Assembly: GCA_045615705.1 (NCBI GenBank) | Contig: JAZLFH010000053.1 | Span: forward strand, 1 to 54,981 | Direction of reading: 5' to 3' | DNA length: 54,981 nucleotides | Source of the DNA: JAZLFH01 sp045615705 | GTDB lineage: Bacteria; Bacillota; Clostridia; UMGS1883 | In this document: positions 48,003-54,981 of the stretch, piece by piece | Position numbering within the stretch: the stretch's first letter is position 1 | Layout of the letters: every line of letters starts with the position of its first letter | Program-made: the position numbers and the translations under genes | Notes under the pieces: model-generated | Database searches by the model: none | What the model was told of the DNA's origin: nothing | Seen by the model: the letters and a program-made list of their open reading frames with translations, nothing else

Positions 48003-48496
48003 AAACAAAAAAACTCACTAAAATTGCAATACTTGCATCAGTATCCGTCTTGCTTGGATATGTCGAAACCCTTATTTCGCTTCCTTTCGCCGTACCCGGA
48101 GTTAAGATAGGATTATCAAACATTGCCGTTTTAATATCTATCTACTGTGTCGGCGGTTTAGGTGCATTTTTTGTATCTTTTATAAAGGTTTTAATCTGTG
48201 CGTTTCTTTTTTCGGGGTTTTCGGGCTTTTTGTACAGTTTTCTGGGTGCCGTTTTAAGTTTTACGGTAATGTACATTACTAAAAAAAGCCGTTTTTTTTC
48301 TCCGTGCGGAGTCGGTGCTTTGGGCGGGATTTTTCACAACTTGGGTCAAATTTTTACGGCAATGCTTCTTACTGAGAGTACCGGAGTTATTTACTATCTC
48401 CCCGTCTTGATTTTTTCGGGCGGGATGTTTGGATTTTTTACCGGTGCACTTACTTTTTTGATACTAAAAAGACTTTTTGGGAGTGAATTAAAATGA
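47999..48496 (+). CDS. Gx transporter family membrane protein
   Basis: A 165-residue protein with five to six helices and glycine-rich motifs typical of the Gx family (older name: heptaprenyl diphosphate synthase component I): LPFAVPGVKIGLSNIAVL, CVGGLGAFFVSFIKVLICAF, GALGGIFHNLGQ. In known electron-transfer loci related proteins supply flavin or quinone-type precursors; the true substrate is unproven. It overlaps both neighbours by 4 nt (NusG-II upstream, SDR downstream), so all three share one transcript. Confidence 0.88.
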   Translation: MKTKKLTKIAILASVSVLLGYVETLISLPFAVPGVKIGLSNIAVLISIYCVGGLGAFFVSFIKVLICAFLFSGFSGFLYSFLGAVLSFTVMYITKKSRFFSPCGVGALGGIFHNLGQIFTAMLLTESTGVIYYLPVLIFSGGMFGFFTGALTFLILKRLFGSELK

Positions 48497-49197
48497 AAAA
48501 TGTTTTTATAACCGGCGGTTCAAGAGGCATAGGGAAAGAACTTGTTCGCATTTTTTCAAAAAACGGCTATCGAGTAGGCTTTTGCTATAACAAAAACGAA
48601 GAGTCCGCAAAAAAACTCTCTGTTGAAACAAAAGCATTCTGTTATAAGGCCGATGTTTCAAAAGAGGAAGAAATCACAAGTGCAATACGAGATTTCGGCT
48701 CTGTAAATATTTTAATAAACAACGCCGGTATTTCAAAAGGCGGAGTTTTTACATCTCTTTCAACAGGTGAAATCAAAGAAATTATGGACACAAACTTTTT
48801 AGGCAGTGTTTTTGCAATCAGGACTGTATATGACGACATGGTAAAAAGAAAAAGCGGAAGGATTATAAACATTTCTTCCATGTGGGGCAGTACAGGTGCT
48901 TCGTGTGAGGCGTATTATTCCGCTTCAAAAGGTGCATTGGATGCTCTTACGAAGTCGCTTGCAAAAGAACTCGGACCCTCCGGCATTACCGTAAATGCCA
49001 TCGCCCCGGGAGTTGTTGATACCGATATGAACAAATGCTACACCGATTCAGATATTGACGCTTTAAAAGAGGAAATACCGCTCGGGAGAATTTCGCTTCC
49101 CGAAGAAATTGCAAAAGTCGCTCTTTTTCTCGCATCGGATGCTGCGTCATACATCACGGGTCAAATAATAGGTGTGAACGGCGGAATGGTTATATGA
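48493..49197 (+). CDS. Short-chain dehydrogenase/reductase, FabG/YmfI-like
   Basis: A 234-residue SDR oxidoreductase. It has the cofactor motif TGGSRGIGKEL (7-17), NNAGIS near 77, the catalytic S, Y and K in NISSMWGS and YYSASKGAL, and the C-terminal GQIIGVNGGMVI. It probably reduces a 3-oxoacyl or related carbonyl using NADPH. The length fits FabG. It overlaps the Gx transporter and trmK genes by 4 nt each, so it is within a five-gene operon running from the NusG-II gene to nif3. Confidence 0.9.
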   Translation: MKNVFITGGSRGIGKELVRIFSKNGYRVGFCYNKNEESAKKLSVETKAFCYKADVSKEEEITSAIRDFGSVNILINNAGISKGGVFTSLSTGEIKEIMDTNFLGSVFAIRTVYDDMVKRKSGRIINISSMWGSTGASCEAYYSASKGALDALTKSLAKELGPSGITVNAIAPGVVDTDMNKCYTDSDIDALKEEIPLGRISLPEEIAKVALFLASDAASYITGQIIGVNGGMVI

Positions 49198-49868
49198 GTA
49201 AATTTGTGCTTTCTCCACGGCTCTTGTCATTGATTTCGCTTTCGCAAGGCTCATGCATAGCCGATATCGGTTGCGACCACGGATATGTCGCTATTGCCCT
49301 TAAAAAGAGCGGAAAATTTGAAAAGGTTATCGCCTCGGATATAAAAAAGGGTCCGCTTTCCTCAGCAAAAAAGAACATAAGGCTGTCCGGCGAAGATGTT
49401 GAAACACGCCTTTCAAACGGACTCTTGAATTTTAAAAGCGGTGAAATTGACAGCGTAGTCATAGGTGGAATGGGCGGAATGGTTATATGTTCGATTTTAG
49501 AAAGTGCCGACCTTGAAAAAATAAGGTTTTTGACACTTCAACCAATGACCGATATGTATCTCGTCAGAAAATGCGTGCACTCTCTCGGCTATAAAATAAC
49601 ATCGGAAGACCTTTCTTTGGAAAATGACAAACTCTATTCGGTTATTGCCTGTGAAAAAGGACAAGACAGTCCGTACAGCGAACTCGAATACCACATCGGG
49701 AAAAAGTTTTTGGACAAGAGATATTTTGATGTGTTAATTAAAAAGAATCTAAAACGCTTTAAAAATCGTTATGAAGGACTTTTAAAAGAAAAAAACACAG
49801 ATGATAAACAGATTTCATACTACAAAAATCTTATAGATGAAACGGAGATGCTTGAAAATGAAAATTAA
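49194..49868 (+). CDS. trmK: tRNA (adenine-22-N1)-methyltransferase TrmK
   Basis: A 224-residue SAM-dependent enzyme that makes m1A22 in tRNA (mostly tRNA-Ser and tRNA-Tyr). The N-terminal Rossmann domain shows SAM motif I CIADIGCDHGYVAIAL (21-36), VIASDIKKGPL and VVIGGMGGMVICSIL; the C-terminal part is a coiled-coil (KKFLDKRYFDVLIKKNLKRF). It is commonly encoded directly before a Nif3-like gene, as here, where they overlap by 11 nt. Confidence 0.93.
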   Translation: MSKFVLSPRLLSLISLSQGSCIADIGCDHGYVAIALKKSGKFEKVIASDIKKGPLSSAKKNIRLSGEDVETRLSNGLLNFKSGEIDSVVIGGMGGMVICSILESADLEKIRFLTLQPMTDMYLVRKCVHSLGYKITSEDLSLENDKLYSVIACEKGQDSPYSELEYHIGKKFLDKRYFDVLIKKNLKRFKNRYEGLLKEKNTDDKQISYYKNLIDETEMLENEN

Positions 49869-50628
49869 AGAAATTTGTGAATTTTTAAATCAAAAAGCAC
49901 CCGAAAGTTTGGCACTTGATTTCGATAATGTGGGACTTTTGGTGGGAAAAGATGACCGAGAGGTAACTAAAATTTTATTCTGTCTTGATTGTGATGAATT
50001 TGTTGTAAAAGAAGCTAACGAAAAAGGTGCGGAACTTATCGTAACGCATCACCCCATTATTTTTAATCCCTTAAAATCCGTTACCGATAAAACTCCCGTA
50101 GAAAGGGCTGTCCTTTTCGCCATAGAAGAAAAAATAGCTATATATTCAATGCACACAAACCTTGATGCCGTAAAAGGCGGTCTTAACGACTACTTTTTTA
50201 AGATGCTCGGCATAACTTCTCAAAAGCCTCTTTGCGATGATTTTACAGGAAGAATTGTTACCCTAAAAAAAACTATTACCGTAAATGATTTGGTAAATAA
50301 AATAAAAGATGCATTTAACCTTAAATTTGTGAGAACAACCGCAAAAAAAGACCGTGAAATCCAAACAATAGCACTGTGTACCGGTGCGGGAGGATTTGTG
50401 TATAAAGATGCACTTAATAAGGGTGCAGATGTATTTATTACAGGTGATACCAAGCACTCCGATACCCGTGATGCACACTTTTCAGGTATGGATATAATAG
50501 AAATTTCGCACTATGACAGTGAAAAAATATCTGCTTATCTCGTTAAAAAGTGGGTTGATGAGAAATTTACTGATAAAATAGAAACTTTTATTTCATCATC
50601 TAATTGCGATGTGTTTAATATTCTTTGA
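49858..50628 (+). CDS. Nif3-like dinuclear metal centre protein
   Basis: A 256-residue Nif3/YqfO-type protein. Metal ligands appear in VTHHPIIFNPL (H near 63-64), SMHTNLDAVKGG (near 100) and the C-terminal HYDSEKISA. Nif3 proteins form hexameric toroids with a dinuclear metal site; some have GTP cyclohydrolase I type activity, but the general role is not settled. The start at 49,858 has GGAG 10 nt before it. The -35 of rnpB overlaps its stop codon. Confidence 0.92.
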   Translation: MKIKEICEFLNQKAPESLALDFDNVGLLVGKDDREVTKILFCLDCDEFVVKEANEKGAELIVTHHPIIFNPLKSVTDKTPVERAVLFAIEEKIAIYSMHTNLDAVKGGLNDYFFKMLGITSQKPLCDDFTGRIVTLKKTITVNDLVNKIKDAFNLKFVRTTAKKDREIQTIALCTGAGGFVYKDALNKGADVFITGDTKHSDTRDAHFSGMDIIEISHYDSEKISAYLVKKWVDEKFTDKIETFISSSNCDVFNIL

Positions 50629-50653
50629 CAATGAAGTTGTTTTGTGATATACT
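50625..50653 (+). promoter_or_regulatory. Sigma-A promoter of rnpB
   Basis: TTGACA, 17 nt, TATACT. The TGA of the nif3 stop is part of the -35 hexamer. Confidence 0.85.
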
Positions 50654-50658
50654 CTTGT

Positions 50659-51000
50659 AGCGAGTAAGCCAAGCGGTCGCGGGGGCAATTTATTTGTCAA
50701 TGAGGAAAGTCCGAGCTCCATAGGGCAAGGGTGCCGGGTAACTCCCGGTGGAGGCGACTCTAAGGAAAGTGCAACAGAAATAAACCGCCGATTCTTTCGG
50801 TAAGGGTGGAAAGGTGGAGTAAGAGCCCACCGACACTGCGGTAACGCGGTGTGCCATGTAAACCCCATCCGGAGCAACACCTTATAGGAGAGGTTAAGTC
50901 TGCCCGGCGTCTCTCGGGAAGGTGGCTGGAGCCGTGTAGAGATACACGGCGTAGATAGATGACCGTTTAATACAGAACTCGGCTTACAGACTTACTCGCT
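50659..51000 (+). ncRNA. rnpB: RNase P RNA (class A)
   Basis: The catalytic RNA of RNase P, which trims tRNA 5' ends. The P1 helix pairs AGCGAGTAAG at the 5' end with CTTACTCGCT at the 3' end. Conserved blocks are GAGGAAAGTCCGAGCTCC (CR I), ACAGAAA, GAGTAAGAGCCCACC, TAGATAGATGACCG and ACAGAACTCGGCTTACAG (CR V). The length, about 342 nt, and helix order fit type A. Open frames on the opposite strand across it are artefacts. Confidence 0.96.
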
Positions 51001-51006
51001 TAATTT

Positions 51007-51030
51007 AAATCCGCTAATAAGCGGATTTTT
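51007..51030 (+). terminator. Terminator of rnpB
   Basis: AAATCCGC, loop TAATAA, GCGGATTTTT. Confidence 0.9.
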
Positions 51031-51054
51031 GTTTTAAAAATAAAATATTTTTTC

Positions 51055-51083
51055 TTGACAAAGCCTGAAAATATTGTTATACT
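51055..51083 (+). promoter_or_regulatory. Sigma-A promoter of the tRNA-Ser pair
   Basis: TTGACA, 17 nt, TATACT, 14 nt before the first tRNA. Confidence 0.85.
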
Positions 51084-51097
51084 CGTTATGTTCACGC

Positions 51098-51184
51098 GGA
51101 GAGGTGTCCGAGTGGTTTAAGGAGCTGGTCTTGAAAACCAGTGACTCGAAAGAGCCAAGAGTTCGAATCTCTTCCTCTCCGCCA
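51098..51184 (+). tRNA. tRNA-Ser (UGA)
   Basis: An 87-nt class II tRNA: acceptor GGAGAGG/CCTCTCC, anticodon loop CTTGAAA, long variable arm, G73 and encoded CCA. Confidence 0.96.
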
Positions 51185-51230
51185 AATTTGATTACAACTT
51201 AATTTATATATTTTCGGCTTTACCTGATAC

Positions 51231-51322
51231 GGAGAAGTACTCAAGCAGGTCGAAGAGGCGCCCCTGCTAAGGGCGTAGGCCGGGTAACCGGCGCGAGGGT
51301 TCGAATCCCTCCTTCTCCGCCA
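51231..51322 (+). tRNA. tRNA-Ser (GCU)
   Basis: A 92-nt class II tRNA: acceptor GGAGAAG/CTTCTCC, anticodon stem CGCCC/GGGCG with loop CTGCTAA, long variable arm, encoded CCA. Its 3' end is the likely insertion point of the element on its right. Confidence 0.96.
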
Positions 51323-51327
51323 TAAGA

Positions 51328-51368
51328 GCGTGATAATATTACTGTAAGTGATGTTATCACGCTTTTTT
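51328..51368 (+). terminator. Terminator after tRNA-Ser(GCU)
   Basis: GCGTGATAA pairs with TTATCACGC and a T run follows. The 160 nt from here to the next gene show only an RBS and an AT-rich spacer with a short AGCAT/GAGATTTTT-type inverted segment. Confidence 0.8.
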
Positions 51369-51531
51369 ATGCGGTTTTTGAGGGTTTGTATCCAACATCT
51401 GAAAACCTTGATTTTCTTTACTGTCGGGGAATTTTGTTGAGGATATGAACCACAGTCCGACTTAATATCAATTTCAAAGCATGGAGAAAAAATCTCTGTG
51501 CTTTTTGTTTTGAAATTAAGGAGGAAAATCA

Positions 51532-52299
51532 ATGAAAAAATTAAAGGGAAACTTTACAACAATACCAAACGAATACATAACGGATAAAAATTTAGATTGC
51601 TTTGAATACAGAATACTCTGCTACCTCTGCAAATTATCGGATGAAGATAATTCAGCATATCCGTCATACGAAACAATCGCAAGAGAAACGAATATCAGCC
51701 TCTCCAAGACGAAAAAATCAATTGAAAGACTAATTACACTAAAATACATTTCAAAGAAGCAGAGAAAGAAAACAAACGGCAGTTCTGCATCTAATCTGTA
51801 TATGGTGTTTGAGAAAACCGGTTCGGATGATGTATCGGTTTTGGAAAAACCAACGGACAGGCTTTCCAAAAACCAAGACAACGGTGTTTTAAAAATACCG
51901 GGTAGTGTTTGTGATGACCGCAATAAATACATAAATAAAAATATTAATATTTTTAATAATAATCAATCATCATCAATAGATGGGATTTTGGAAAAAGCAG
52001 AAATAGAAAATCTTAACGGAAGATTGTATTCGGAATTTAAGACCGCCATTGAAAAGATGTATAATCAAAAATATATTATCGTTTCGGGCGAAAAGATTAT
52101 GCAGGAGAATGTGCGAAGAAGATTAGAAAATATCAGTTATGAGCATATCTGTTTTGTGGATAATAATATGCCGAGAATTGTTTTGGAAAATCATACAATC
52201 AAGAAAAATGTTGCAAGTCCTGTCCCGTATATTATCTCTGCTTTGTATAACGCACTTGAATTTACAAAAGATGAAATAATCGCTATGGAATTCAGTTGA
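51532..52299 (+). CDS. HTH replication-initiator-like protein with DUF6017-type C-terminus
   Basis: A 255-residue protein. The N-terminal 80 residues form a winged HTH of the HTH_36/RepA-N-like type (FTTIPNEYITDKNLDCFEYR, YPSYETIARETNISLSKTKK, SIERLITLKYISKKQRK). A low-complexity Asn/Ile linker follows (NKYINKNINIFNNNQSSS). The C-terminal domain (VRRRLENISYEHICFVDNNM, VASPVPYIISALYNA) resembles DUF6017. Such proteins head ICE and IME modules and are thought to start replication of the excised form or regulate transfer. RBS AAGGAGG is 7 nt from ATG. Confidence 0.8.
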   Translation: MKKLKGNFTTIPNEYITDKNLDCFEYRILCYLCKLSDEDNSAYPSYETIARETNISLSKTKKSIERLITLKYISKKQRKKTNGSSASNLYMVFEKTGSDDVSVLEKPTDRLSKNQDNGVLKIPGSVCDDRNKYINKNINIFNNNQSSSIDGILEKAEIENLNGRLYSEFKTAIEKMYNQKYIIVSGEKIMQENVRRRLENISYEHICFVDNNMPRIVLENHTIKKNVASPVPYIISALYNALEFTKDEIIAMEFS

Positions 52300-52385
52300 A
52301 AAAATATTTAAAAAGTTTTGATTTCTTTATAGACTTGTGAAAAAACTTGTGGTATGTTTGTGTTCAAAGAAAGGACTGATGAAAT

Positions 52386-52880
52386 ATGAAAACAAGATTG
52401 ATAGTCACGGTAGTAGTCGCCCTACTACTTGCCAATCAAACAACCGTTGATGATACAAATCAACCGAAGATTATTATGGAAAATGAAATTAAAAATGAAG
52501 TTATTGAAACAGAAAATTATGATAAAGATGATAAGATTGAATTGGAGATTGAGGAAAATGTCATAGCTGAAAAACAAACTAAAAAAGTCAAAAACTCCTC
52601 CACTTCTTCTGCTCCAATAACCCAAGAAGTCAGACAAGTTGATTCGGTAGTTGATAAGCAAGTTGTTACGGAAGATAGTACGAAAGTTGTTATGCAAGAT
52701 ATTACCGAAGATGGTAGCGAAGATGGTACGGGAGTTGATACCACAACTACTCAATCTACATCAGAAGGCAACTTGGAATATGTTGAAGGATTCGGATATG
52801 TACCCTGTGGCAAACCAACTGTATGTATAACAGTACATTCAGATGGCGACATAAATAAAATGGTCGGAACTATGGATTAA
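52386..52880 (+). CDS. Small exported acidic protein of a mobilizable element (DUF6550-like)
   Basis: A 164-residue protein with an N-terminal hydrophobic segment (LIVTVVVALLLAN) that is a membrane anchor or signal peptide, then a long acidic, Thr/Ser/Val-rich unstructured region. The C-terminal motif VEGFGYVPCGKPTVCITVHS resembles the G(F/W)G-V tail of DUF6550 proteins encoded beside relaxases in Firmicute ICEs. The function is unknown. A terminator follows at 52,893-52,915. Confidence 0.6.
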   Translation: MKTRLIVTVVVALLLANQTTVDDTNQPKIIMENEIKNEVIETENYDKDDKIELEIEENVIAEKQTKKVKNSSTSSAPITQEVRQVDSVVDKQVVTEDSTKVVMQDITEDGSEDGTGVDTTTTQSTSEGNLEYVEGFGYVPCGKPTVCITVHSDGDINKMVGTMD

Positions 52881-52892
52881 AATTAAACTGTG

Positions 52893-52920
52893 AACAGTCG
52901 AAAATTTCGGCTGTTTTTTT
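52893..52920 (+). terminator. Terminator after the small exported protein
   Basis: AACAGTCGAA pairs with TTCGGCTGTT, followed by T run. Confidence 0.75.
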
Positions 52921-52959
52921 GACCGCTTCGGACGAGTGCGTAGCAATTAAAGAAAGGAA

Positions 52960-53035
52960 GCAGGATAAAGCTTGGTGCGATATTCGCACCGTAGCAGGCT
53001 AACATCGCCGTGCAAAGCCCTGCGTGGTTATTTTA
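52960..53035 (+). other. Putative origin of transfer (oriT)
   Basis: Contains the perfect hairpin GGTGCGA-TAT-TCGCACC (52,974-52,990) followed by GCAGG and CCTGC arms about 20 nt apart, around 115 nt before the relaxase gene. The location and structure are those expected of a MobP-type nick region. The nick site cannot be assigned by eye. Confidence 0.5.
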
Positions 53036-53150
53036 AAAGTGCATCTGTGGTGCTGTTATTGGTGCTGTATGGCAAACTTTCTGCACGGTTGAGCCTTTTA
53101 TTTGGTGTATTCACAGGTGTGTAGGAATTTAAAGAAAGGAAAGTGATAAA

Positions 53151-54281
53151 ATGAGCAAGGTTGTATTTAAATCACCGTATGCTAAAACAGGCAAGTCTGT
53201 CGGCGGCAATTACACAAGCTATATAGCAAAGCGTGATAGGGTTGACAAGAGTATAAATGCGAAAAAGGTTGAAATAAATCTAAGATATATTGCAACAAGA
53301 CCTCGTGTTGAAAAGGTTGGTGAACACGGTTTGTTCGGTCAGGAGGACAACATAAACTTACAAAAAGCATCGGCTGATATACGAAATCACAACGGAATAG
53401 TCTGGATGCCAATCATATCTTTGACAAGAGAAGATGCTGACAGGTTGGGATATAATAACGCCGAAAGCTGGCGGACATTGCTTCGGTCAAAGCAGTTTGA
53501 AATAGCAGATGCATACCACATACCTGTCGATGATTTGGTTTGGTATGCAGCGTTTCATGATGAAAGCTACCACCCTCATATACATATGATTGTATATAAC
53601 AAGAACCCGGGCAGCGAATATCTGTCCAAAAAATCCTGTAACGATATGCGTGAAATGCTTACGAAAATAATTTTTAAGGACGACCTAAAGCAGATTTATG
53701 ATGAAAGGCAGTCGATCCGTGACCAAATTATTGATGAAGTATATGAGAAAATGAATGACTTTCAAATGGATATTGATGTGGCAAGTGAAGAGTTTGTAAA
53801 AAGCCTTAATGAGTTAAAATTTGAACTTGCCGGCTATAAAGGCAAGAAAAATTATAGGTTTATATCCCCTAAGCAAAAGGAAAAGGTAGATAAGTTAGTA
53901 CAAGTTGTCTGTCAAGATAACAACCTTCAAGCCCTGTATAATGAATGGTGCAGACTGCAGCTTGCACTGCAAAGGTATTACAGCAAAGAACCTAAAGAAT
54001 GCTTTGATACGCTTGAGAACAATGAAAACTTCAAAAAAAGATTACAAAATGCTGTACTGAAATCAGTTTTGAAAGACAATATGCAAGAGAATGTTTACAC
54101 AAATACAATCGATGCATCACCTATCTATAGCGATATTGTATTCAATCTTTGCAAGATGATTGAACACTCAACCGAGCATACCATCGAGGAGGGCTTCACA
54201 AAATCAATTGTTGATTCAAGGGAAAGAGAGAAAGAATTTAAACGAAATCAAGCGTTAGGAATACATATGGGAGGAATTTAA
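53151..54281 (+). CDS. MobP3-family relaxase
   Basis: A 376-residue relaxase that nicks oriT and leads DNA transfer. The N-terminal part (KSVGGNYTSYIAKRDRV) holds the likely catalytic tyrosine (Y21 or Y24). VEKVGEHGLFGQED and VWMPIISLTREDADRLGY are typical of the MobP3 group. The HUH-type metal motif is YHPHIHM (H141, H143, H145). The C-terminal 200 residues are helical and of unknown role. RBS AAAGGAAAG is 7 nt before ATG. The next gene starts 2 nt after its stop. Confidence 0.92.
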   Translation: MSKVVFKSPYAKTGKSVGGNYTSYIAKRDRVDKSINAKKVEINLRYIATRPRVEKVGEHGLFGQEDNINLQKASADIRNHNGIVWMPIISLTREDADRLGYNNAESWRTLLRSKQFEIADAYHIPVDDLVWYAAFHDESYHPHIHMIVYNKNPGSEYLSKKSCNDMREMLTKIIFKDDLKQIYDERQSIRDQIIDEVYEKMNDFQMDIDVASEEFVKSLNELKFELAGYKGKKNYRFISPKQKEKVDKLVQVVCQDNNLQALYNEWCRLQLALQRYYSKEPKECFDTLENNENFKKRLQNAVLKSVLKDNMQENVYTNTIDASPIYSDIVFNLCKMIEHSTEHTIEEGFTKSIVDSREREKEFKRNQALGIHMGGI

Positions 54282-54283
54282 CC

Positions 54284-54640
54284 GTGAAAAAAGAAAAAAT
54301 GACATTCAATGTTACACCGGAAATCAAAAATGAAATAAAAAATTATGTTGAAAATCTCGGATATAAAAGCGAAAGTGCATTTTGTAATGAAGCAATCAAT
54401 GAATATCTTGCCAAACTTCACTATAACAATATCGGAGATTACATAAATAAGGTGTTGGTTCAGGCGGTAGATGCAACAATAGAACATCATACAAACAGAG
54501 TATCCGATATGCTTTTTAAACTTGCAGTGAGCATTGAAAAGCAGAATTTAATCATAAGTCAGGCATATCAAGGTTACTATGAAGATGAAATTGAGGAAAT
54601 CGCAATAGAAAATGTAAAGAAAAGACACGGGAAAATTTAA
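54284..54640 (+). CDS. Small protein with ribbon-helix-helix-like N-terminus
   Basis: A 118-residue protein starting at a GTG (54,284) with GGAGGAA 9 nt upstream, coupled to the relaxase gene. The first 45 residues (MTFNVTPEIKNEIKNYVENL, GYKSESAFCNEAINEYLAKL) follow the beta-helix-helix pattern of relaxosome accessory factors. The rest is helical. It probably binds oriT or the mob promoter. Confidence 0.7.
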   Translation: MKKEKMTFNVTPEIKNEIKNYVENLGYKSESAFCNEAINEYLAKLHYNNIGDYINKVLVQAVDATIEHHTNRVSDMLFKLAVSIEKQNLIISQAYQGYYEDEIEEIAIENVKKRHGKI

Positions 54641-54669
54641 TTGCTTTTTGTCGAAAGATATGTTAAAAT
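54641..54669 (+). promoter_or_regulatory. Sigma-A promoter of the BRO-N gene
   Basis: TTGCTT, 17 nt, TAAAAT; 27 nt before the start codon. Confidence 0.55.
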
Positions 54670-54696
54670 ATATACATAGAAATCGGAGGTTTAGCT

Positions 54697-54981
54697 ATGG
54701 ATAGTAATGATAAAATTCAATTATTTGAAGATAAAAAAATCAGAACTGCATGGAATGAAGAAACGGAAGAATGGTATTTTTCAATTGTCGATGTAGTCGG
54801 AGTATTAACCGACCAATCAAGTCAAAGAGGTGCGAGCAACTATTGGGCAAAACTTAAAGAACGGCTTAAAAATGAGGGTGCGGATCAACTGCTGACAAAT
54901 TGTCAGCAGTTGAAAATGACGGCGGCAGATGGTAAAAAGCGACTTACTGATGTTGCTGATACCGAGCAACTGCTTCGCATT
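54697..54981 (+). CDS. BRO-N family antirepressor, partial
   Basis: Starts at 54,697 behind ATCGGAGG and runs off the right window edge after 95 residues. The N-terminal BRO-N domain is clear: LFEDKKIRTAWNEETEEWYF, SIVDVVGVLTDQ, YWAKLKERLK, AADGKKRLTDVADTEQLLRI. Members are phage-type antirepressors or DNA-binding proteins carried also by integrative elements. A 12-bp-arm palindrome lies inside the coding region (54,886-54,912). Confidence 0.88.
   Translation, partial: MDSNDKIQLFEDKKIRTAWNEETEEWYFSIVDVVGVLTDQSSQRGASNYWAKLKERLKNEGADQLLTNCQQLKMTAADGKKRLTDVADTEQLLRI

Larger units (their letters stand above)
51323..54981. mobile_element. Left part of an integrative mobilizable element next to tRNA-Ser(GCU)
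   Basis: Directly after tRNA-Ser(GCU) follow a replication-type HTH protein, a small exported protein, a putative oriT, a MobP3-family relaxase, a small DNA-binding-like protein and a BRO-N antirepressor. All read rightward and are accessory in type. The orientation (intact tRNA at the left end) suits an element that integrates in the tRNA 3' end and restores it. The integrase and right end lie outside the window. Confidence 0.65.

Noticed and set aside
50596..50880. 94-residue open frame opposite rnpB
   Set aside because: Antisense to RNase P RNA, a common annotation artefact.

Overview
The window looks like the chromosome of a low-GC, endospore-forming Clostridia bacterium (Bacillota). The strongest evidence is the sporulation cluster spoIIGA-sigE-sigG at 37.6-40.0 kb, together with a class A RNase P RNA, a tryptophan T-box leader, tRNAs with encoded CCA ends, AT-rich intergenic regions and strong AGGAGG-type ribosome binding sites. 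No rRNA is present, so genus cannot be stated.

Layout. (i) 1-2270 is the right end of an element that continues to the left: an exported protein with a copper-amine-oxidase-type N-terminal domain, an unknown protein and an excisionase-like HTH protein, ending in a 58-nt 3' fragment of a tRNA-Ser gene that looks like an attR. (ii) 2.3-4.5 kb is non-coding and repeat-rich: a foldback repeat, a promoter-driven small RNA candidate, a seven-unit degenerate palindromic tandem array and three small unknown genes. (iii) 4.7-12.5 kb holds accessory metabolism: Mn-catalase family protein, GNAT, aldo/keto reductase with Fe-S clusters, small membrane proteins, a nucleoside 2-deoxyribosyltransferase-like protein, and a nucleosidase plus amidohydrolase pair for purine nucleoside salvage. 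(iv) 12,719-23,730 is an 11,012-bp mobile element whose ends can be placed to the base because it splits a repeat that is intact elsewhere in the window. It carries two large serine recombinases and a tight five-gene operon: AbiEi-like regulator, AbiEii-like nucleotidyltransferase, a TerB-N protein, SbcD and SbcC. This is the best candidate for an undescribed system, probably anti-phage or DNA-processing. (v) 23.8-34.6 kb: tRNA-Leu, Lrp/AsnC regulator with aminotransferase, RadC, tRNA-Glu, a candidate structured RNA, a very large multidomain surface protein, an EF-G paralogue and an SLH protein. (vi) 34.6-43.2 kb: polysaccharide deacetylase, ECF-type membrane protein, YetF-like (DUF421)/DUF4363 pair, the sporulation sigma cluster and an FHA-FtsW/RodA-PBP operon. 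(vii) 43.3-51.3 kb: acyl-CoA synthetase, T-box-controlled TrpB2, an ApbE/NusG-II/Gx-transporter group, SDR, TrmK, Nif3, rnpB and two tRNA-Ser genes. (viii) 51.3 kb to the end is the start of an integrative mobilizable element next to tRNA-Ser(GCU), with a replication-type HTH protein, a putative oriT, a MobP3-type relaxase and a BRO-N antirepressor cut by the window edge.

The host genes are compact: genes overlap by 1-4 nt, and several promoters sit on the stop codon of the gene before. Accessory DNA is clustered at tRNA genes and at repeats that begin exactly at tRNA 3' ends.
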